A stretch of DNA of 64,000 nucleotides from Ardenticatenaceae bacterium (GCA_030065875.1 JASJCR010000008.1:1-64000), one strand, 5' to 3'. Numbered from the stretch's first letter, positions 35,025 to 44,756 are shown. Program-made: numbers and translations. Notes: generated by a model not told the origin, from the sequence alone.

Positions 35025-36659
35025 ATGCAACCAAAACAAGACATGGATCGGCGGTCGTTTTTGCAATTGAGTTTGGCTGGAGCGGCCGGTGTGTCTGCAC
35101 GAGCACTGCCGGGTGATGGCGTATTATATGGAGGAGGCCACCACAGCCCCCGGGTACCCTACAGCTGGTTAGAAGAAATTACTATCGGCGAGCTGCAATA
35201 TTTGATGGATGCGGGCAAGCTAACCGCCCGCAAGCTGGTGCGCCAATACCTGCGGCGCATCCACGCCCTGGATATTCGGGGACCTAAACTGCGGTCCGTT
35301 ATGGAATTAAATCCGGATGCGCTGTATATCGCCAAGGAGTTAGACCGCGAGCGACGGAAACAGGGTCCGCGTGGTCCCCTGCACGGGATTCCTATTTTGA
35401 TTAAAGACAATATTGGCACGGCCGATGAGATGGAAACCACAGCCGGGTCACTTTCTCTTGTCGGCCACCCTCCAACAGAAGACGCTACTGTGGCCGCCAA
35501 GCTGCGCGAGGCAGGGGCGATTATTTTGGGTAAAACCACGTTGAGTGAATGGGCCAATTTCCGCTCTTTCCAATCATCTAGCGGCTGGAGCGGCCGAGGG
35601 GGACAGTGCAAAAACCCATATGTGCTCGATCGCAATCCGTGCGGCTCCAGCTCTGGTTCCGGCGCGGCGGCGGCTGCCAACCTGGCCGTGGCCACTTTGG
35701 GGACCGAAACAGACGGGTCGATTGTCTGCCCGGCAACCGCCAACGGGGTCGTGGGGATCAAACCCACCGTTGGTTTGACCAGCCGTTTCAACGTCATACC
35801 GATATCCGATACCCAGGACACAATCGGCCCGCTGGCCCGCACCGTGACCGATGCTGCCATCGTCCTGGGTGCCCTGACCGGTGTAGATCCGAACGATGCG
35901 GCCACCGCCAAGAGCGCCGGGCAATCTTACACTGATTACACTCAGTTCCTTGATGCCGGAGCGCTTAACGGAGCTCGAATTGGGATTCCGCGAGGTTTGT
36001 TCTTCTTTAGCCCGGAGACCGATGATGTATTTGCCGGAGCGTTGACAGCCCTGCAAAATGCCGGGGCCACCTTGGTTGATCCGGTTGATGTGCCGGCCGA
36101 AGTAGCGGGCGGCAACGCGGAACTGGAGGTGCTGTTGTTTGAATTTAAAGATGGGGTCAATAAATATTTGAGTCGTCTGGGTCCGGGCGCGCCGCAGACC
36201 CTGGCCGACCTCATCGCCTTTAACAACGCCAACGCCGACAGCGAACTCAAATTCTTTGGTCAGGAGCTTTTTGACCTGGCCGAAGCCAAGGGTCCGTTGA
36301 CCAGTCAGGAGTATCTCGATTTTCTGGCGGCCAGCGTTCAGCCGGCGGTAGAGTGGTTTGATACCGTGATGGATGGTTTAAACTTGGACGCCATGGTGGC
36401 CCCCACCGGCAGCCCGGCATGGCCAATCGACTTGATTAACGGGGATCACTTTTTGGGCGGAACGTCAAGCCCGGCCGCCCGGGCCGGCTATCCGTTGGTG
36501 AGTGTCCCGGCCGGATTTTCTTTTGGTTTGCCGGTTAACATCAGCTTTATGGGTCGGGCTTTTAGCGAACCGACCCTGATCGCGTTGGCGTATGCGTTTG
36601 AACAGGCGACGATGGTACGGACCAGCCCCAGCTTTATTCCAACGCTGTCGTTCAGCTGA
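35025..36659 (+). CDS. Tat-exported amidase-signature hydrolase
   Basis: From the ATG at 35025 (AAGGAG 8 bases upstream) the protein has 544 residues. The N-terminus carries a twin-arginine signal (DRRSFLQLSLAGAAG), so export in folded form is expected. The body is an amidase-signature enzyme with the Ser-cisSer-Lys triad: Lys127 in PILIKDNIG, the serine-rich GSSSGSGAA, and Ser232 in TDGSIVCPA. It cleaves C-N bonds in amides; the substrate is unknown. It resembles exported amidases that bacteria use on small amides or peptides. The gene is monocistronic and followed by a repeat island. Confidence 0.92.
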   Translation: MQPKQDMDRRSFLQLSLAGAAGVSARALPGDGVLYGGGHHSPRVPYSWLEEITIGELQYLMDAGKLTARKLVRQYLRRIHALDIRGPKLRSVMELNPDALYIAKELDRERRKQGPRGPLHGIPILIKDNIGTADEMETTAGSLSLVGHPPTEDATVAAKLREAGAIILGKTTLSEWANFRSFQSSSGWSGRGGQCKNPYVLDRNPCGSSSGSGAAAAANLAVATLGTETDGSIVCPATANGVVGIKPTVGLTSRFNVIPISDTQDTIGPLARTVTDAAIVLGALTGVDPNDAATAKSAGQSYTDYTQFLDAGALNGARIGIPRGLFFFSPETDDVFAGALTALQNAGATLVDPVDVPAEVAGGNAELEVLLFEFKDGVNKYLSRLGPGAPQTLADLIAFNNANADSELKFFGQELFDLAEAKGPLTSQEYLDFLAASVQPAVEWFDTVMDGLNLDAMVAPTGSPAWPIDLINGDHFLGGTSSPAARAGYPLVSVPAGFSFGLPVNISFMGRAFSEPTLIALAYAFEQATMVRTSPSFIPTLSFS

Positions 36660-37311
36660 TTGGTAAGACGGACCGCTTCGATTCAGCCATGAGGCCGGGT
36701 AGGTAACAAATTGTCGGTATAACAGATCAAAAAGCATCTCTCTCCGATGCGGGTTCAGGGGTGGACAGGTCTTCAATTACCCGATTCATCGTTCGCCAAC
36801 CACCTGTCATCCTGAGCCCTTAGACTTCGCTCAGGACAGGCTTCGCGAAGGATCCCGTCCACATACATGAAGGTGAAGATGGTTATGAATGGGTTTTCAT
36901 CGCTTCAAATCCGCCTTCTTTCACTCAAACTTGACGAGATTCTTCACGTCGCTGCGCTCCGTTCTGAATGACAAGTGGTTTACACCCTACCTGTCCGCCC
37001 TTGAACCGACGCGGGAGGGGGTTAGGGGGTGGCCAAGATGAAACCAAAGCCTTGGTGTAAGGGCTTGGCTAGTAGGGGCTTGGCTAGCCAAGCCCTACAC
37101 ATGTTGATGGGTTAAATCGCCTTCGGACCACCTTTCCTTTTACCATACAAGGATCCCGTCAACTGATAGGATTGAGGGCCGAGCTCAGCACTTCTTTTGG
37201 TACTAAACTCCTGTAATCATTTGGTAATAACTTTGTAACTTCGGCGTAAGAACTCCCTGTCAACCTAAAAGCGTTGCAACAACTTTTCCCACCCCCAAAT
37301 TATCACTATCA
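36660..37311. repeat. Repeat island between amidase and spondin-like gene
   Basis: No gene is seen in this roughly 650-base gap. It holds palindromic fragments: GTCATCCTGAGC with TTCGCGAAGGATCC (36809-36854), a GGGAGGGGGTTAGGGGGTGG block (37012-37032), and a copy of the GGGCTTGGCTAGCCAAGCCC element (37062-37098), followed by TTAAATCGCC. Versions occur near 47.8 and 51.4 kb. The last 70 bases are AT-rich and probably carry the promoter of the next gene. Confidence 0.7.
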
Positions 37312-37321
37312 GGAGGTTTTT

Positions 37322-38623
37322 GTGAACCAAAAAATGGTTTGGTCACGGAGAATTTTTATAGTTATGTTGTTCGCTTTGTTTCTCGCCGGAATCAGTTCGG
37401 TAGCCAGGGCAGACAATCATACTCAACGATTTGTCGTTTCAGTTGAAAACGTGTCGGATTTTACCCATCGCTATCTCGATGTATTTAACACCCCCCGCCG
37501 GGCTGAGGCGCCAGGCCCACTGCTGCCACGCCAGACCTATCGGGTTGATTTTTACGCGGAGCCGGGTGATTATCTTTCTTTTGCCACTATGTTGGTGCAG
37601 ACAAACGATTACTTTTTGGCTCCGGATGAAATGGGGATTCCGCTCTATGACGATTGGGGTGAGCCAATTTATGGGGACGTAGGACATTATGTCAAGCTTT
37701 GGGACAACGGTACGGAGGCGGATGAGCCGTTTGGCGAAGGACCCAATCAGGCACCACGGCAGGGGGGCCCCAATACCGGCCCTGCGGATCCCAACAACCT
37801 GGTTCGGGAAGTGATGTTGGATGAGTACGTCGAGCCGTATCAGTTGATTCGGGTCAGGATCAAGCCCCGCAAAAACGGCCGTTTTACCCTGTTCCTGCGC
37901 AATATTTCCCATAAAACCGAGTTTGAATCACCGCTGGCTCCCGGTGTAGTGGTAATTCACAACACCCCCGCCCCACTATTTACTGAAGGACAGCCCGATT
38001 ACGGCCAGGGTTTAGAACAAATTTCTGAAGATGGCAACCCGGCCGTGCTTTATGAGTCGCTGCGCCCTATTAGCGGTGTCAATACCCCTCTGGCCCCTGT
38101 AGCCTGGGCCGTCCACCAAAATCCGGATGCCCTATTTACCCCGGGCACGATGGCCTCACCCGGTCTTGAAATGCTCGCTGAGGATGGTGGCCCGGCGTTG
38201 CTGGTTGAAGAAATTGCCGTGGACAATAAAGGAGCGGCCGCCATTCCCACCGGTGGCACAGAGCCGGGGCCGATTTTTGGCCCAGACGGCAGCTACACGT
38301 TCGAAATTGAGGCTGCACCTGGGGATCACCTGTCCCTGGCCAGTATGCTGGTGCAGTCAAACGACTGGTTTTACAGTCTGAGAAATCTGCCTCTGTTTGG
38401 CGGAGATGGCCAGCCGATTTCTGGTGACCAAACGATGTATGTCCAGGTCTATGACGCCGGCACTGAGGTCGATCAAGAGCCCGGTTTTGGCTCAAAACAA
38501 GCCCCTCGTCAACGTCGGCCAGGTGCCGGCCGTGCGGAAAATGGGGTGATAGAAATGGCCGATCACCCAGCTTATAATGACGTAACCAGAGTGATTCGGG
38601 TGACCATCTCACCGGTGGAATAA
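37322..38623 (+). CDS. Secreted spondin-domain-like protein with duplicated halves
   Basis: The start is the GTG at 37322, 5 bases after AGGAGG; the in-frame ATG at 37334 is too far from it. A signal peptide ends near ALFLAGISSVARA. The 434-residue protein contains spondin_N-type blocks in the order A-B-B'-A': A is AEPGDYLSFATMLVQTND with WDNGTEADEP, B is APGVVVIHNTPAPLFTEG, B' is APVAWAVHQNPDALFTPG, and A' is APGDHLSLASMLVQSNDWF with DAGTEVDQEP. Acidic DxGTE motifs in A and A' may bind calcium, as in animal F-spondin. An extracellular adhesive or structural role is inferred. Confidence 0.8.
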   Translation: MNQKMVWSRRIFIVMLFALFLAGISSVARADNHTQRFVVSVENVSDFTHRYLDVFNTPRRAEAPGPLLPRQTYRVDFYAEPGDYLSFATMLVQTNDYFLAPDEMGIPLYDDWGEPIYGDVGHYVKLWDNGTEADEPFGEGPNQAPRQGGPNTGPADPNNLVREVMLDEYVEPYQLIRVRIKPRKNGRFTLFLRNISHKTEFESPLAPGVVVIHNTPAPLFTEGQPDYGQGLEQISEDGNPAVLYESLRPISGVNTPLAPVAWAVHQNPDALFTPGTMASPGLEMLAEDGGPALLVEEIAVDNKGAAAIPTGGTEPGPIFGPDGSYTFEIEAAPGDHLSLASMLVQSNDWFYSLRNLPLFGGDGQPISGDQTMYVQVYDAGTEVDQEPGFGSKQAPRQRRPGAGRAENGVIEMADHPAYNDVTRVIRVTISPVE

Positions 38624-39214
38624 CCGCTCAATGATCTAATTAATTTGTCAACATGCGCTTTTCAGTCCAACAAATTCCCCCTCCCGCGTCTGTATAGATT
38701 CGGGAGGGGGTTAGGGGGTGGGTCTATTGACGGTCATCTTACCCCTCCCCGACAAGGATTCGGGGGCGGACAGGTTCAAGCCTATAATAAAACAGGACAT
38801 TGTGGATCAATCTTGCATCTTAGGGCCGCAGCATGCTGCGGCCGATCCATCTTCCCTGACGGGGAATTTGGCGGTTAAACATTCAATCATTCAATCATTC
38901 ACCATGGAGCGGAAGGGTTTGGAAGGCGATCCCACGGCCGCAGCATGCTGCGGCCTTACCAATTGGCGATGTAGTGTCACAACAGCACTTGGACGGCCAC
39001 GAATCCGTGCCGGGGTGGGGTTGGGGGAGGGGGAAGGGTAAATAACCAAATCAACAGAGCAAATGAAGGTAATATGAGGGACTGATGAACAAAATGATGA
39101 GATTGTTTGGGCCGTACGGCCTTGTTTAGATGGACTGTAAGATAATCTCGTTATGATTTCTGTATTAATTTTGGCAGAAGTGCACAAAAATTGTAGATCA
39201 ACCATTTTAAGGCG
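38624..39214. repeat. Palindrome-rich intergenic region
   Basis: No gene is supported in this part. It contains GGGAGGGGGTTAGGGGGTGG (near 38701), two copies of the perfect 20-base palindrome GGCCGCAGCATGCTGCGGCC (38824-38843 and 38936-38955), and an 8-base tandem ATTCAATC (about 38880-38900). The G-rich stretch near 39010-39037 is unusual. Confidence 0.65.
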
Positions 39215-39388
39215 ATGGTGATTGGCCTGACAAAGGCACGCGCTTTTGAAAAAATTGATGTAAGAGAAGGAAGAGGAACGGGAAAAGGTTATCTCTACGG
39301 CCGTATTTATCCGGCTAGAGATATAAAGGCCATACAATTTGGTCTGGATAGACTCCATTTAAATCGATCACCGCATGGGGTGGGTTGA
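39215..39388 (+). CDS. Possible small open reading frame, 57 residues
   Basis: An ATG at 39215 opens a frame reading MVIGLTKARAFEKIDVREGR and ending LDRLHLNRSPHGVG. Its composition looks protein-like, but the ribosome binding site is weak (AAGG only 2 bases away) and no family is recognised. It could be a remnant or chance. The following stretch 39389-39511 shows no gene. Confidence 0.22.
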   Translation: MVIGLTKARAFEKIDVREGRGTGKGYLYGRIYPARDIKAIQFGLDRLHLNRSPHGVG

Positions 39389-39511
39389 CTTGAACGTCAA
39401 CTTCATGATGGTCAAACCTTGCGTTCCAATTAGATAAAACCGCTACATCTCTAGCAAATCAAAAAGGAGCAGAAGCGCCGAGGAACTCTCCGCGCTGTTT
39501 TCCAACTTTTT

Positions 39512-40414
39512 GTGGAAATAAGTAAAGGAATGACACAAGCCAATAACTCTCCACTACAGCAAGTGGAAATTCAAGCCTGGAGTGATGAGCTCCTCCAAAG
39601 CCTCCGGCCGCTGGCCGCGAAGAAAGAGATCAGTATCGTTAGCGAAATTGATTCTCGAATTCGCGATGTGGCCATGGAGAAAGATCAGCTTACCCATCTG
39701 GTGCGCGCCTTAATCGGGAGCGCCATTTTTACTTCCCCCAGCGGCAGTATGGTCGGTTTAGAAGTTACGGGCGATTTACGTCACGATACGGTTCACATGA
39801 CTATTTGGGATTCCGGCCCAGGAATCCAATCGTATGACGTGATGCGTTTGTTTATGGGGGAGAATCTCGACGGATTTCAGGAAGAGGTTTTTAAATCACT
39901 GCCCGAGCTGGTTTTCCAGCATGAGGGGTTAATGACTGTGAACAACTCTTCCGGGTACGGCACGCGGGTGACTCTCTCTCTTCCCTGGCAGGAGCCACTG
40001 CTGCAAATGGGTCAGAAACGGCCGGCCAAAGGCAGCGGGCATATTCTCCTGGTTGATGATGATGAATTAAATATTTTCACCGTGGCCAGCTACCTAAAAT
40101 CGATGGGATTCAAGGTATCTACCGCTTACAACGGCCGGGAAGGGCTTGACAAACTGCTCAATAGCCGGCCGGATCTGGTGCTGATGGATGTCAATATGCC
40201 GATTATGAACGGATTAGACGCCATTCGGCATATTCGCAGTTTAGGTGAACGGGAACTCTCTCAGGTGCCGGTCATCGCTTTTTCCGCTTACTCAATGTCC
40301 AGTGATGAACACGATTGTTTGGCGGCCGGGGCCAATGAATTTATCAGCAAACCGGTCAGCATGCGCTGGCTGCGGCAAAAAGTGCACCAATATTTGCCCT
40401 CACTGGCCAACTAA
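39512..40414 (+). CDS. HATPase-receiver hybrid protein lacking a HisKA domain
   Basis: The first 160 residues look like a GHKL ATPase domain (IWDSGPGIQ as G1 box, SSGYGTRVTLSLPW as the end), but with no dimerisation/phospho-acceptor domain before it and a weak N-box. Residues about 175-300 are a complete receiver (LLVDDDEL, Asp in LVLMDVNMPIMNG, Ser in AFSAYSM, Lys in ISKPVS). The start is uncertain: GTG 39512 or ATG 39530, with AAGGA touching the latter. The frame stays open upstream of both, so a 5' truncation is possible. Its 3' end overlaps the converging MFS gene by 15 bases. Confidence 0.68.
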   Translation: MEISKGMTQANNSPLQQVEIQAWSDELLQSLRPLAAKKEISIVSEIDSRIRDVAMEKDQLTHLVRALIGSAIFTSPSGSMVGLEVTGDLRHDTVHMTIWDSGPGIQSYDVMRLFMGENLDGFQEEVFKSLPELVFQHEGLMTVNNSSGYGTRVTLSLPWQEPLLQMGQKRPAKGSGHILLVDDDELNIFTVASYLKSMGFKVSTAYNGREGLDKLLNSRPDLVLMDVNMPIMNGLDAIRHIRSLGERELSQVPVIAFSAYSMSSDEHDCLAAGANEFISKPVSMRWLRQKVHQYLPSLAN

Positions 40415-41650
40415 TTGGCGCTTTGACCGCCGCAGCGGCCACATGACACCCACACCCAACAAAGCGAGCAAACCCGAAAAAGAAAACGCCGCAGCCCAAC
40501 GGTAAGCTTCCGGAGCGCTGTCGAGTAAAAAGCCGGCCAACACGGGCATCATCGCCCCCAATGAAAATCCAATTAATGATTGGACCCCCTGAGCCGATCC
40601 CAGCCTGTTTTCCGGGGCCAGCTCCGTTACCGCCGTGCTGTAGATTGCTGAATCTGCAGCGGTGGTGAAACCCAATATAAATCCCACCGCAATTATCCAC
40701 CCGGAGGGCAGGTTGAGTAGCCAACCTGCTAAAAACGCGCTGCCTCCACTCAAAATAAAAATGATGATGGCGGTTCTTGGCCGTCCCCAACGATCTGAAA
40801 GTCGTCCCCCCAAATAAACCGAGGCGATACTGGTGACAAACATCAGCCCGGCCAGGGATGCGGCTCGGGCGGTGGCTTCCAGCAGGGGCCAACCCCGACC
40901 GGTGAAGTGAGCGGTTAACAGCTGCGGATACCATAGCCGAGCCAGATACAGTTCGGCGGTGTGCAGCGCGTAAGCGAAGACCATCAGCCGCAGCGGGCGG
41001 TTGCTCAAAATAGACACATCGAGCAGATTGACCCGGCCGCCTTTTTCAATAGGAACGGCCGGTTTGATCCCCTGTTGATCCACCGGTACCAAAAAAATCA
41101 GCCCAATTCCAATTAACCCCGGAAGAGCCGTGGCCCCGTATGCCCAACGCCACGTCGAAAACCAGTTGAGCATGAGCCCCATAAAGGAAAAAGAAAGTGT
41201 GGTCCCCGCATAACCCAGGCTGACTAAAATACCGATTGACCTGCCCCTTTGAGCGGCCGAGGTGTGGCGGGCGATCCACTGCACGGCCGATATGTAGGCG
41301 GCAATATGCCCGATCCCCATGATAAACCGCAGCAGCGAGCCGATTATCTGATTATGAGCGGTTAACGCAAAAAGCAGATGACCGCTGACCAGGGTGATCA
41401 AGCCACCGCGGATAAGAACAAGCGGCGATAAGCGATCGGTCAGTGGAATGAGAAACAGGGCTGCGGTCGCGTTCCCCACCAGATAAATTGAAAAAAGAAC
41501 GCTCGATACGGTATTACTCATTCCCCACTCGACCCGAATTAATTCGAGGGCTGCGTTATAGCTTGCGTGGGGCAGGAGGGCCAGGAAAAGCGCCCCGGTG
41601 ACGATAATAAGGGAGCGGCGATCTGACCTTTGATCTTGAGAGGGAACCAT
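40400..41650 (-). CDS. Major facilitator superfamily transporter
   Basis: This 416-residue protein has twelve hydrophobic segments and the MFS loop motif at two sites: LTDRLSPLVLIRGG after segment 2 and GGRLSDRWGRPRTA after segment 8. It exports or imports small solutes by proton coupling; the substrate is not readable. The gene is monocistronic; its 3' end overlaps the receiver hybrid gene on the other strand. Confidence 0.87.
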   Translation of the reverse strand: MVPSQDQRSDRRSLIIVTGALFLALLPHASYNAALELIRVEWGMSNTVSSVLFSIYLVGNATAALFLIPLTDRLSPLVLIRGGLITLVSGHLLFALTAHNQIIGSLLRFIMGIGHIAAYISAVQWIARHTSAAQRGRSIGILVSLGYAGTTLSFSFMGLMLNWFSTWRWAYGATALPGLIGIGLIFLVPVDQQGIKPAVPIEKGGRVNLLDVSILSNRPLRLMVFAYALHTAELYLARLWYPQLLTAHFTGRGWPLLEATARAASLAGLMFVTSIASVYLGGRLSDRWGRPRTAIIIFILSGGSAFLAGWLLNLPSGWIIAVGFILGFTTAADSAIYSTAVTELAPENRLGSAQGVQSLIGFSLGAMMPVLAGFLLDSAPEAYRWAAAFSFSGLLALLGVGVMWPLRRSKRQLVGQ

Positions 41651-41795
41651 TCTGAAGTGTAAGCAATACTATTCCAGAAGGCCACAACAAGCCCACCGCG
41701 CCTGTTGGCAATGCAGAAAAAACCGAATATGATACTTTTATGCTTACCACAATTCAGATTTTAGAACATCCTGCTGAAAATACAGAGAGAATTAA

Positions 41796-42764
41796 ATGCA
41801 CTACCGACGTCTAGGTAAAACCGGGTTAAAGGTCTCCACCCTTTGTTTGGGAACGATGCAGTTTGGCTGGTCTGCTGATCAATCAACTTCCTTTGCGGTG
41901 ATGGATGCCGCGGTCGCGGCCGGCTGCAATTTTTTTGATACGGCCGATATCTACTCGAGCTGGGCGGAGGAAAGTCACCCCGGAAAGAGTGAGACCATTA
42001 TCGGCGAATGGCTGTCCCAATCCGGCCTTCGCCGTGGGGACATCATTTTGGCGACCAAGGTTCGGGGAAAAATGGGAGACCAGCCGACCCAACAGGGATT
42101 GTCACGACATCACATTTTAGATGAAGTGGCCCGCAGTTTAGAGCGTTTGCAAACCGACTACATCGATCTATACCAGGTTCACTTTCCAGATGAAGAAACC
42201 CCCCTGGAAGAAACGCTGACCGCCTTGAACGACCTCGTTCGCCAGGGAATGGTGCGATATATCGGCTGCTCAAATTTTCCGGCCTGGTTGCTAACCAAAT
42301 CATTGTGGATCAGCGATCGTTTGCATTTGGCTCGATTTGACACGCTGCAGCCGCACTACAATCTGGTGCACCGGGCCGAGTTTGAGCGTGAACTGTGGCC
42401 TCTTTGCCAGGATCAACAGATCGGGGTGATTCCGTACAGCCCGCTGGCGGGTGGTTTCCTGACCGGCAAATACCGAGAAGGGCAATCCCTACCGGACTCA
42501 AAACGGGCTCAATCGATCATCAAGCGCTATGGAAACGAGCGCGGTTTTGCCCTGATCCAGCGCCTTGATGAACTGGCCCAGCAAACCGGTCACTCGATCG
42601 CTCAACTATCTCTGGCCTGGTTGCTGTCGCGCGAAACAATTTCATCCGTCATCGTGGGGGCCAACTCAGTTTCTCAGCTCTCTGAAACATTGCCGGCCGT
42701 CGAGATCCAGCTGGAACCAGAAGCCCTCGACCAGCTAAACCTGCTTTCCCATTGGCAGGATTAG
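41796..42764 (+). CDS. Aldo/keto reductase
   Basis: This 322-residue TIM-barrel oxidoreductase has the catalytic tetrad in context: Asp and Tyr in FFDTADIYSSW, Lys in ILATKVRGK, His in YQVHFPDEETP. NADPH-binding blocks near the C-terminus are VIVGANSVSQL. It reduces aldehydes or ketones in the cytoplasm. GAGAG precedes the ATG. It has no obvious link to its neighbours. Confidence 0.92.
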   Translation: MHYRRLGKTGLKVSTLCLGTMQFGWSADQSTSFAVMDAAVAAGCNFFDTADIYSSWAEESHPGKSETIIGEWLSQSGLRRGDIILATKVRGKMGDQPTQQGLSRHHILDEVARSLERLQTDYIDLYQVHFPDEETPLEETLTALNDLVRQGMVRYIGCSNFPAWLLTKSLWISDRLHLARFDTLQPHYNLVHRAEFERELWPLCQDQQIGVIPYSPLAGGFLTGKYREGQSLPDSKRAQSIIKRYGNERGFALIQRLDELAQQTGHSIAQLSLAWLLSRETISSVIVGANSVSQLSETLPAVEIQLEPEALDQLNLLSHWQD

Positions 42765-42817
42765 CTCAATCCTTTACAATTGTGAAATAACCAGATGTTG
42801 ACATAAATGGTGATAAG

Positions 42818-43198
42818 ATGAGCAAACAGAAAAAACAATCCGATCCGTTGTCAAACGAACTTGAACGACTGCGCGATATTCTCTACGGGGAATATGCTCG
42901 TGATACGGCCTCCCAGCTGACCGTTCTCGAGGCACAGCTGCTTGAGTTTCGCCAGCAAACCCACCAATCCCTGGAGTCTCAATCAAATGCTCAGGCGAAT
43001 CAGCTTGAGGTAACGCGACAGGATATAGAGGATAAACTGACCAAATTGACGAACAACATGAATCAGGAGTTCGCCAAATTGCGTAAGGAAATGTCCGATC
43101 ATATTGCGCGCATTGAAGAAGCGATGACCAATCGGCGCGTTCTGGGTCAGCTGCTCAGCGATTTATCGACTGAATTAATGAGCGATCGCGACGCTTAA
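42818..43198 (+). CDS. Hypothetical coiled-coil protein
   Basis: The 126-residue, highly charged and Gln-rich protein (SQLTVLEAQLLEFRQQTHQS; DIEDKLTKLTNNMNQEFAKL) is predicted to be almost entirely helical and coiled-coil, with no membrane segment. It starts the cluster of the roadblock-like membrane protein, GTPase and histidine kinase, 70 bases before the next gene, and is probably a scaffold or effector of that set (inference). I do not recognise a specific family, though similar short proteins with MSDHIARIEEAM-type helices accompany small GTPases in cyanobacteria and Chloroflexota as far as I recall. Confidence 0.72.
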   Translation: MSKQKKQSDPLSNELERLRDILYGEYARDTASQLTVLEAQLLEFRQQTHQSLESQSNAQANQLEVTRQDIEDKLTKLTNNMNQEFAKLRKEMSDHIARIEEAMTNRRVLGQLLSDLSTELMSDRDA

Positions 43199-43268
43199 CC
43201 GCTCTTTTATGGCTTTTTACCTTTGCCTGCATACAAGCAGGGGTAAATGATGATCTACCTCTCGGCAT

Positions 43269-44756
43269 ATGAGTGATCCTGTATTTGACCAGGAGCCCAA
43301 CCGCCCACCTTCCCCGTCTGATGACGCTGCTCTTTGGGCTGATTTGCAAAGCCTGCTGCTGGCGCAGGAGCGTGCACGCGTCCATGAATTGGAAGAGCTG
43401 GTTGAATCACTGCAGGAAGAGATAGACCATTTACAGAAGCAGTTGGGGGTTCAGAGGGAATTGGTTGTTCCCACTGTCACCAACTCATTAAGTCGGATCG
43501 CAAATGATGCGGTCGAGCAGGATCGGCGGGGAATGGCAGGCGCCCTGGGACCGATTATCGGCGAGGCTACGCGCATTCAAATTCGGGACTCTAAAGATGA
43601 AATGGTCGAAGCCCTGTACCCCATTATTGGAGACAGCGTGGTGCGGGCGGTGACGGAAAGATTCCGCGAATTTCAGCGGCAGATTGACGCTCGCATTCGG
43701 CCGCGTGGGGGAGTTTTGGACAACGTTGCCCTGCGGCTGCGGGGAGTTAATCCCTCAGACGTGGCCTTGCGCGATGCCCTGCCGTTTGAAATTACCCAGC
43801 TGTTTCTCATTCAGCACGACACCGGTTTTGTGCTCGAACATTTTGCCCTGGATTCCTCACAGGCGGCCGATAGCGATCTGATCAGCGGCATGTTGACCGC
43901 CATTCGCTCCTTTATGGAGGATTCATTTGACCCAACACATGAGTCCGATGAAGATCTTGATTCAATTTATCATGGGGACGCCAACGTCATTTTGCAATCC
44001 GGATCGGTGGTTTATGCGGCCGCTGTGGTCAATGGAACAGAGCCGGCCGGGTTTCGGGCCGCTTTGCGTGGATTGCTGACCGATCTTAATCTCGAATACC
44101 GCGATGATTTTGAGGCGTATGATGGGGATCCGGAAACCCTGCCACCCCTCGAACATCATTTAGAAACGTGGGTTGAAGAAATTGAAGCCGGGTTATCGGA
44201 AAAGTCACCTTCAACCGATAGCAGCAAAAAGGTTCTGACCCGTCTGGCTGTTGCTCTTATGGTGATTTTGGTGCTCCTCTGCGGGTTTATGTCCTGGTTT
44301 GTCTGGCGGTTGATGCCCACGGCGCTCGGTCTTACCGAACCACCACCGACCGTGGTGGCTACGGTCGTGGTGACCGCCACGCCCACGGCTACGCTCCCGC
44401 CAACCGCGACCATCACCCCATCCGTTACCCCGTCACCCACCCCGACCGTCACCCCTTCAGCGACCCCAACGACCACCCCGACAGCTACGCGCACGCCAAC
44501 GGTTACCCCCCAGCCAACCGGCAGTCCTTTTTCTCGAATAAACGGCCCGGTATGGAGTCGCGTGGTCCCGGATCTCGATGAGCCGCCCTGGATTGCCCTG
44601 ATTGAGGGAACGGAAGTGGATGTTCTGATTGTGCAGGGAGAATGGACGCAAATTCGCTGGAATGATCCGATTGTTGGTGAAGTTGAAGGTTGGGTTCCCA
44701 ATGGATGGGTTGATTTATCTCCATCCGATACAATAGGGAGCGATGCGGACTCCTGA
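43269..44756 (+). CDS. Membrane protein with roadblock-like cytoplasmic domain and extracytoplasmic SH3-like tail
   Basis: The 495-residue protein has a coiled-coil (about 35-65), a helical region with LGPIIGEATRIQIRDSKDEM and LYPIIGDSVVRAVTERF (about 90-145), and an alpha/beta domain (about 170-290: EITQLFLIQHDTGFVLEHF, SGMLTAIRSFMEDSF) that resembles Roadblock/LC7-type GTPase regulators. It then has a transmembrane helix (about 327-348), a long Thr/Pro-rich stalk and an SH3b-like domain (about 440-490: WSRVVPDLDEPPWIALIEGT). It could carry a cytoplasmic GTPase signal to the cell wall. I do not know a named function. It lies directly before the GTPase gene. Confidence 0.72.
   Translation: MSDPVFDQEPNRPPSPSDDAALWADLQSLLLAQERARVHELEELVESLQEEIDHLQKQLGVQRELVVPTVTNSLSRIANDAVEQDRRGMAGALGPIIGEATRIQIRDSKDEMVEALYPIIGDSVVRAVTERFREFQRQIDARIRPRGGVLDNVALRLRGVNPSDVALRDALPFEITQLFLIQHDTGFVLEHFALDSSQAADSDLISGMLTAIRSFMEDSFDPTHESDEDLDSIYHGDANVILQSGSVVYAAAVVNGTEPAGFRAALRGLLTDLNLEYRDDFEAYDGDPETLPPLEHHLETWVEEIEAGLSEKSPSTDSSKKVLTRLAVALMVILVLLCGFMSWFVWRLMPTALGLTEPPPTVVATVVVTATPTATLPPTATITPSVTPSPTPTVTPSATPTTTPTATRTPTVTPQPTGSPFSRINGPVWSRVVPDLDEPPWIALIEGTEVDVLIVQGEWTQIRWNDPIVGEVEGWVPNGWVDLSPSDTIGSDADS

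Noticed and set aside
38891..39358. Long minus-strand frame in the gap after the spondin-like gene
   Set aside because: It runs through palindromes and a G-rich tract, has no ribosome binding site and reads as low-complexity sequence.
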